Source of the DNA: an uncultured Acetatifactor sp.
GTDB lineage: Bacteria; Bacillota; Clostridia; Lachnospirales; Lachnospiraceae
Length of the DNA stretch: 64,000 nucleotides
Reading direction: 5' to 3'
Assembly (NCBI GenBank): GCA_904501885.1
Contig: CAJGCP010000006.1
Location: forward strand, 1-64,000
Shown here: positions 58,965-64,000 of the stretch, piece by piece
How the letters are laid out: each line of letters opens with the position of its first letter
How positions within the stretch are numbered: position 1 is the stretch's first letter
Made by a program: the position numbers and the translations under genes
Notes under the pieces: model-generated
Told to the model about the DNA's origin: nothing
Database searches by the model: none
The model's input: only the letters and a program-made list of their open reading frames with translations

Positions 58965-60977
58965 ATGCAGGAAACCAAAAAGGAAATAGACTATAGAGAA
59001 GCCTATGAATTGGAACATTTGAAAACCGCAGATTTGGCTGCAAGAGTGGCATCCTTAGAGGCGAAAAATGAGGAATTGGAGTGGAAACTTCAAAGAATCA
59101 AAAAGAATCCCCTGTGGAAACTGAGCAAGCCTGTGAGAAGCGGTGTTCATTTTCTGATTCGCCAAAGGGACCGCATCCGCAATCTGGGAGGTCCCCGTGG
59201 TATACTCCATAAATTGGATTACAAAAAAAGGGAAAGAGAGGCCATGAAGCAGTTCGGCACAGCCAGCTTTCCTGATGAAGCTCGGGCGAAGGAAGAGAGG
59301 GAAACCGTATTCCCCCGTATGGTGAAAATCAGTATTCTGGTGCCTCTCTGGAATAACAAGAGAGAGTATCAGGTGGAACTTTTGGATTCTGTGATGAACC
59401 AGACCTACCCAAATTGGGAACTTTGTCTGGCAGACGGTTCTGATGACGAGCATGCTTATATTGGAGAGATTTCCAAGGAGTACGCAGGCAAATCCGGTGG
59501 AAGAATCAAGTATCAGAAGTTAGAAAAAAACATGGGTATTTCCGGCAACACCAATGCCTGTTTGCAAATGGCCACAGGTGAATTTATCGGTTTGTTGGAC
59601 CAGGACGATTTGCTGCATCCCAGTGTCTTGTTTGAGTATGTAAAGGCCATCAATGAACAGGGGGCAGATTATCTTTACTGCGATGAAACAACCTTTCAGG
59701 GGCGTGACATCAACCACATGCTGACCATGCATTTTAAACCGGACTACGCACCGGATAACCTGTGCGCCAACAACTACATTTGTCACTTTAGTGTATTTTC
59801 CAAAGAGTTACTGGATGGGGAAGAATTGTTCCGCACCAAGTTTGACGGAAGTCAGGATCATGATATGATTCTGCGACTGACATCCAATGCCAAGAACATT
59901 GTCCATGTGCCGAAATTGATGTACTACTGGAGATGTCACTCCGGTTCTGTGGCTTCCGGCATTGAGGCAAAGCCCTACGCTATTTTGGCAGCCAAGGGTG
60001 CTGTAGCAGAGCATTTGGAAAAGAAGGGATTTTCCCACTTTAAGATAGAGGGCACCAAGGCCTTTGAAACGATTTTTAGAATCCGTTATCAGATTTTGGG
60101 CAATCCTAAAATATCCATTGTGATTGCTAACAAAGACCATGTGGAAGATTTGCGCAGATGCGTCAGCTCTATCTTTGAGAAATCCACCTATGACAATTAT
60201 GAGATTGTGATTGTGGAAAACAACAGTACCACAGAGGAAATTAAGTCCTATTACAGAGAACTTTTGGACGGCGACTACACAGCGGATCAGGTATGTGTCA
60301 GTGCCAATGGCAAAGTGAAAATTGTGACCTATCAGGGCACATTTAATTATTCCGCAGTGAATAATCTGGGTGTCAGTCATGCGGACGGAGAGTACATTCT
60401 GCTTTTGAATAATGATACCGAAGTCATCACTGTGAACTGGATGGAAGAACTTTTGATGTACGCCCAGAGAGAGGATGTGGGTGCTGTAGGAGCGAAGCTC
60501 TACTACGCAGATAAAACCATCCAACATGCCGGCGTGGTGATTGGTTTGGGTGCTCACAGAACGGCAGGGCATACCCATTACAAGCAGCACAGGCAGAATC
60601 TGGGATATATGGGACGTTTGTGCTATGCGCAAAATGTCAGCGCGGTCACCGGTGCTTGCCTGATGGTAAAGAAAGCAGTGTATGAGCAAGTGGGTGGTCT
60701 GGAAGAAGAGTTCGCGATTTCTTTGAATGATGTGGACTTGTGTTTGAAATTGCGCAGGGAAGGACTGCTCAATGTGTTCACTCCTTTTGCGGAATTGTAT
60801 CATTATGAGTCTATTTCCAGAGGATTGGATGACCAAGGGGAAAAAGCCCGGCGCTACAATGCAGAATCTGCCAAATTCAGAGAAAAATGGCAGAAGGAAC
60901 TGGAGGCGGGGGACCCCTATTACAATGTAAACTTCTCCCTGGACCGCAGTGATTTTTCTTTAAAAATAAAAGCATAG
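58965..60977 (+). CDS. Tandem family 2 glycosyltransferase with N-terminal coiled coil
   Basis: A 670-residue protein. A predicted coiled coil (about residues 14-45) is followed by the phrase KKNPLWKLSKPVR, common in long clostridial glycosyltransferases. The first GT-A domain has ISILVPLWNNKREY, GISGNTNACLQMATGEFIGLLDQDD and WRCHSGSVA. The second has ISIVIANKDHVEDLRRC, FNYSAVNNLGVSHADGEYILLLNNDTEV, VTGACLMVKK and NDVDLCLKLRREG. Two catalytic domains in one chain may add two sugars in turn or polymerise a disaccharide. The ATG at 58965 has AAAGGAG upstream; an ATG at 58911 would lie inside the previous gene. Confidence 0.88.
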   Translation: MQETKKEIDYREAYELEHLKTADLAARVASLEAKNEELEWKLQRIKKNPLWKLSKPVRSGVHFLIRQRDRIRNLGGPRGILHKLDYKKREREAMKQFGTASFPDEARAKEERETVFPRMVKISILVPLWNNKREYQVELLDSVMNQTYPNWELCLADGSDDEHAYIGEISKEYAGKSGGRIKYQKLEKNMGISGNTNACLQMATGEFIGLLDQDDLLHPSVLFEYVKAINEQGADYLYCDETTFQGRDINHMLTMHFKPDYAPDNLCANNYICHFSVFSKELLDGEELFRTKFDGSQDHDMILRLTSNAKNIVHVPKLMYYWRCHSGSVASGIEAKPYAILAAKGAVAEHLEKKGFSHFKIEGTKAFETIFRIRYQILGNPKISIVIANKDHVEDLRRCVSSIFEKSTYDNYEIVIVENNSTTEEIKSYYRELLDGDYTADQVCVSANGKVKIVTYQGTFNYSAVNNLGVSHADGEYILLLNNDTEVITVNWMEELLMYAQREDVGAVGAKLYYADKTIQHAGVVIGLGAHRTAGHTHYKQHRQNLGYMGRLCYAQNVSAVTGACLMVKKAVYEQVGGLEEEFAISLNDVDLCLKLRREGLLNVFTPFAELYHYESISRGLDDQGEKARRYNAESAKFREKWQKELEAGDPYYNVNFSLDRSDFSLKIKA

Positions 60978-60992
60978 AATAGGAGAACGACG

Positions 60993-62714
60993 ATGGGATT
61001 TATGGAAGAATACAAATTTTGGCTAGAGGATGATTATTTCGACGAAAGCACCAAAAAAGAACTTCTGGAAATTGCCGATAATCAGGCAGAGATTGAGGAA
61101 CGCTTTTATAAGGAATTGGAATTTGGTACAGGAGGATTGCGTGGTGTGATTGGCGCAGGTATCAATCGAATGAATATTTATACTGTACGTAAAGCATCTC
61201 AGGGATTGGCGAATTATATTTTGAAGCAGGGAACTGCAGACAAAGGTGTGGCAATTGCTTATGATTCCAGACGTATGTCCCCTGAATTTGCAGACGAAGC
61301 GGCATTGTGTATGGCTGCAAATGGCATCAAGGCCTATGTGTTTGAGAGCCTTCGTCCTACACCGGAACTATCTTTTGCGGTGCGTAAATTGGGTTGTACT
61401 GCAGGTATTGTGGTAACAGCCAGCCATAACCCGCCGGAGTATAACGGATATAAAGTATATTGGGACGACGGTGCCCAGGTAACCGCTCCCAAAGATAAGG
61501 AAATCATTGAAGAAGTACAGACCATCAAAGATTACCATTTGGTGAAGACCATGGACAAGGAGGCTGCAAAGGCAGCAGGTTTGTATCAGGTGCTGGGTGC
61601 AGATATTGATGATGCCTACATGGAAGAGTTGAAGAAACAAATTATTCACCCCGAAGTGATTGCACAGGTGGCAGATGATATTAAGATTGTATACACTCCC
61701 CTGTGTGGAACAGGTAATGTTCCCGCCAGAAGAATCCTGAAGGAGTTGGGCTTCAAACATGTGTATGTGGTGCCGGAGCAGGAAAATCCGGATCCCGATT
61801 TTACCACATTGGATTATCCCAATCCCGAAGATCCTAAGGCATTTACCTATGCGCTACGTTTGGCAAAAGAAAAGGATGCAGACATCGTTCTTGCCACCGA
61901 CCCTGACGCAGACCGTCTGGGTGTATATGCAAAGGATAGCAAGACCGGAGAATACGTTTCCTTTACCGGCAACATGTCCGGCATGCTTTTGGCAGAGTAT
62001 ATTTTGAGAGAAAAGACAGCCACCGGCACCATGCCTGCCAATCCGGCCCTGGTGACTACCATCGTTACCACCAACATGACCTACCCCATCACGAAGGCAT
62101 ACGGGGTAAAGTTAATCGAGGTGCTGACAGGATTTAAGTTCATCGGTGAGCAGATTAAGTGGTTTGAGCAGACCGGGTCCAACAATTATGTATTTGGTTT
62201 GGAAGAAAGCTACGGCTGCTTGGCAGGTACCCACGCAAGAGACAAGGATGCCATCGTGGCAGTGATGTGTCTGTGTGAAGTGGCCGCATATTGCAAGAGT
62301 CAGGGCAAGACCCTTTGGGATATGATGCTGGAGACCTACGAGAAGTATGGATATTATAAGGAGAGTCAGTATACCATCACCTTGAAGGGAATTGACGGCT
62401 CCAGACAGATCGCAGAAATCATGGAAAAACTTCGTCAGAATCCTCCCAAGTCCTTTGGTAACCGTGGGGTCTTGAAGTTTAGAGATTATCAAACGGATAG
62501 AGTAGTGGACATGGAGACAGGCGTGGAAACCGCCACAGGTTTGCCCAAGTCCAATGTACTTTACTTTGAACTTCCCGAGGATGCATGGTGTTGTGCCCGT
62601 CCTTCCGGAACGGAACCCAAGATTAAATTCTATATGGGTGTGAAGGGAAGTTCTCTGGAAGATGCCAATGCAAAATTAGAGCAGCTGACAGAAGATTTGA
62701 AAGCAGTATTATAA
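60993..62714 (+). CDS. pgm: Phosphoglucomutase / phosphomannomutase
   Basis: A 573-residue alpha-D-phosphohexomutase. The phosphoserine loop is VTASHNPPEYNGYKVYW, the metal loop is TDPDADRLGV, the sugar loop is GLEESYGCL and the phosphate loop is RPSGTEPKIKFYMGV. Length and N-terminus (FWLEDDYFDESTKKEL) fit the Firmicute PgcA-type enzymes that interconvert glucose 6-phosphate and glucose 1-phosphate; many also act on mannose. It would supply RmlA and possibly ManC. Its place inside the glycan block, rather than with sugar catabolism, suggests a dedicated precursor supply. Confidence 0.95.
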   Translation: MGFMEEYKFWLEDDYFDESTKKELLEIADNQAEIEERFYKELEFGTGGLRGVIGAGINRMNIYTVRKASQGLANYILKQGTADKGVAIAYDSRRMSPEFADEAALCMAANGIKAYVFESLRPTPELSFAVRKLGCTAGIVVTASHNPPEYNGYKVYWDDGAQVTAPKDKEIIEEVQTIKDYHLVKTMDKEAAKAAGLYQVLGADIDDAYMEELKKQIIHPEVIAQVADDIKIVYTPLCGTGNVPARRILKELGFKHVYVVPEQENPDPDFTTLDYPNPEDPKAFTYALRLAKEKDADIVLATDPDADRLGVYAKDSKTGEYVSFTGNMSGMLLAEYILREKTATGTMPANPALVTTIVTTNMTYPITKAYGVKLIEVLTGFKFIGEQIKWFEQTGSNNYVFGLEESYGCLAGTHARDKDAIVAVMCLCEVAAYCKSQGKTLWDMMLETYEKYGYYKESQYTITLKGIDGSRQIAEIMEKLRQNPPKSFGNRGVLKFRDYQTDRVVDMETGVETATGLPKSNVLYFELPEDAWCCARPSGTEPKIKFYMGVKGSSLEDANAKLEQLTEDLKAVL

Positions 62715-62745
62715 GCATATAGAACTACAGAAAAGAGGGTATCGA

Positions 62746-64000
62746 TGGCAGGGAAAGCGATTGCATACTGGAAGAAAACTGCATATTATCTGAAACGCAA
62801 CGGCGTGAAAAAAACCTGGTATGCAGTCAGAGAGCGGCTTGCGGCCCGTGGAACCTGTCCCTATCAGCCCCCTATGTTGTCAGCAGATACTTGGGAGAAG
62901 CAACGGGAAGAGAGTGCTTCTTGGGATATTACCTTTAGTGTTTTGGTTCCGGCCTACCGCACCGGGGAAACCTATTTGAGAGAAATGATAGATTCCCTGA
63001 TCGGGCAAAGTTTCCTCCATTGGGAACTGGTATTGGCAGATGCCACCGAAGATGACAGCGTAAAGGATATTGTCGCCACCTACGAAGAACCCAGAATACG
63101 ATATGTGAAATTGGAGCATAATGCGGGCATCTCCGAAAACACCAATCAGGGATTGCAGCATGTGACCGGTGAGTATGTGGGTTTGCTTGACCACGATGAT
63201 GTGTTGACACCGGATGCTTTGTATGAGATGGCAAAGGCTATAGGAGAAGAGCGAGACCGGGGGGTACAATTGCAAATGCTGTATTCCGATGAGGACAAGT
63301 GCAACGCAGACATGTCGGAATTCTATGAGCCCAATTTCAAAGAAGATTTTAATCCTGATATGTTACTCAGCAATAATTACATTTGCCATTTTCTGGTGAT
63401 GAAAAAGGAACTGATGCAGAGCCTGCAATTTCGGGCACCATACGATGGGGCACAGGACTTTGACCTGGCGCTGCGGGCGATGGCGGAATTGTATGATAGA
63501 CAAGACCGGATTTACCATATATCCAAGGTGCTGTATCACTGGAGATGTCATCAGGATTCCACAGCGGAAAATCCTCGGAGCAAATTATATGCTTATGAAG
63601 CCGGACGGAGAGCCATTCAGGATTACGCAGACCAAAGAGGATGGCAGGCATACGTGGAAGAAACACCCCATTTGGGCTTTTATCGCTTGGTATATGAAAA
63701 CGGCATTTTTACCAATCGGGAACAGGTTGGAGCCGTAGGCGGACCTGTGATTGTGTCCGGTAAAATACAGGGCGGACGCATGGATGCAGAGGGCAATGTG
63801 TATTATCGGGGAACACCCAAAAACTACAGTGGCTATTTGCATCGCACAATTTTGTCCCAAACAGCGGTGGCGGTGGATATCCGCCGGATGCAGGTAAGGG
63901 AAGAATGCCGGCAGTTGTTTGAACAAGTGGTAGGCGTACCCTATATTACCCTGCAGGGGACAGAGATGTTTGACAGCAGTACCCTGGCTGCAGGCAGCGA
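62746..64000 (+). CDS. Family 2 glycosyltransferase (3' end outside window)
   Basis: An open frame of 418 codons from ATG 62746, preceded by AAAGAGGG, runs off the window. The N-terminus is basic (YWKKTAYYLKRNGVKKTWYAVRERL), as in membrane-associated glycosyltransferases. The GT-A domain has SVLVPAYRTGETYLREMIDSL, LEHNAGISENTNQGLQHVTGEYVGLLDHDD and SDEDK. WRCHQDSTAENP follows. A further region begins near residue 290. By comparison with the protein at 58965 a second GT domain may follow outside the window. It is the third long glycosyltransferase in this block. Confidence 0.88.

Overview
The window looks like a chromosomal stretch from a Gram-positive member of the Clostridia, most probably Lachnospiraceae-like. 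The signs are Shine-Dalgarno-led genes packed in one direction, vegetative promoters of the TTGACA/TATAAT type, a YtrA-type GntR regulator with a DUF6449-type ABC permease, a GH25 muramidase with choline-binding-like repeats, clostridial TnpV, and no outer-membrane functions. No rRNA, tRNA, CRISPR array, integrase or replication origin was seen. The family assignment is inference from protein style, not from a search.

Layout. (1) 1-5200 is accessory DNA: the 3' part of a type I restriction subunit (hsdR), an unassigned two-gene cassette (soluble protein plus four-helix membrane protein), and a tnpV/DUF6809 pair left from a mobile element. (2) 5220-5960 is nagB, divergent from what follows. 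(3) 6134-34011 is a long plus-strand surface-glycan locus. It holds GDP-mannose supply (manC, manA), a Wzx-like flippase, a Wzy/ligase-like protein, an MsbA/PglK-type ABC flippase, three polyprenyl-phosphate-type GT2 enzymes, a family of polytopic GT-C or GtrII-like proteins, amino-sugar enzymes (PseC-, PseH- and PseG-like, and WecE) and two SGNH hydrolases. (4) 34190-39618 is a branched-chain amino-acid ABC operon (livJHMGF) ending in a cytidylate-kinase-like gene. (5) 39619-40132 is a gene-poor stretch with a decayed ECF sigma fragment and a YtrA-type operator. (6) 40133-43725 is a ytrA-like regulator with its ABC transporter. (7) 43855-47370 holds a UGM-like flavoprotein and, on the minus strand, a polysaccharide deacetylase and an SGNH protein. 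(8) 47571-50588 encodes an unusual membrane-anchored GH25 muramidase with a tyrosine-rich cytoplasmic tail. (9) 50618-64000 is a second glycan block: rmlB, rmlA, rmlC, an ABC exporter with a long Wzt, a methyltransferase/kinase-like/GT2 fusion, further tandem GT2 proteins and a phosphoglucomutase.

How the parts may work together. Phosphoglucomutase feeds RmlA and RmlB to make dTDP-4-keto-6-deoxyglucose. RmlC takes this towards L-rhamnose (rmlD is not in the window), and the distant WecE can divert it to dTDP-4-amino-4,6-dideoxygalactose. ManA and ManC make GDP-mannose. PseC-, PseH- and PseG-like enzymes suggest a diacetamido-trideoxy sugar, but PseB, PseI and PseF are absent here. DPM1-like GT2 enzymes probably load sugars on polyprenyl phosphate for the many GT-C proteins to add outside the membrane. 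The Wzm/Wzt block exports another polymer. The most interesting protein (55585-58941) has the methyltransferase-then-kinase order of the WbdD chain terminator, and its gene overlaps that of a Wzt with an extra C-terminal domain. This suggests chain-end capping coupled to export in a Gram-positive.
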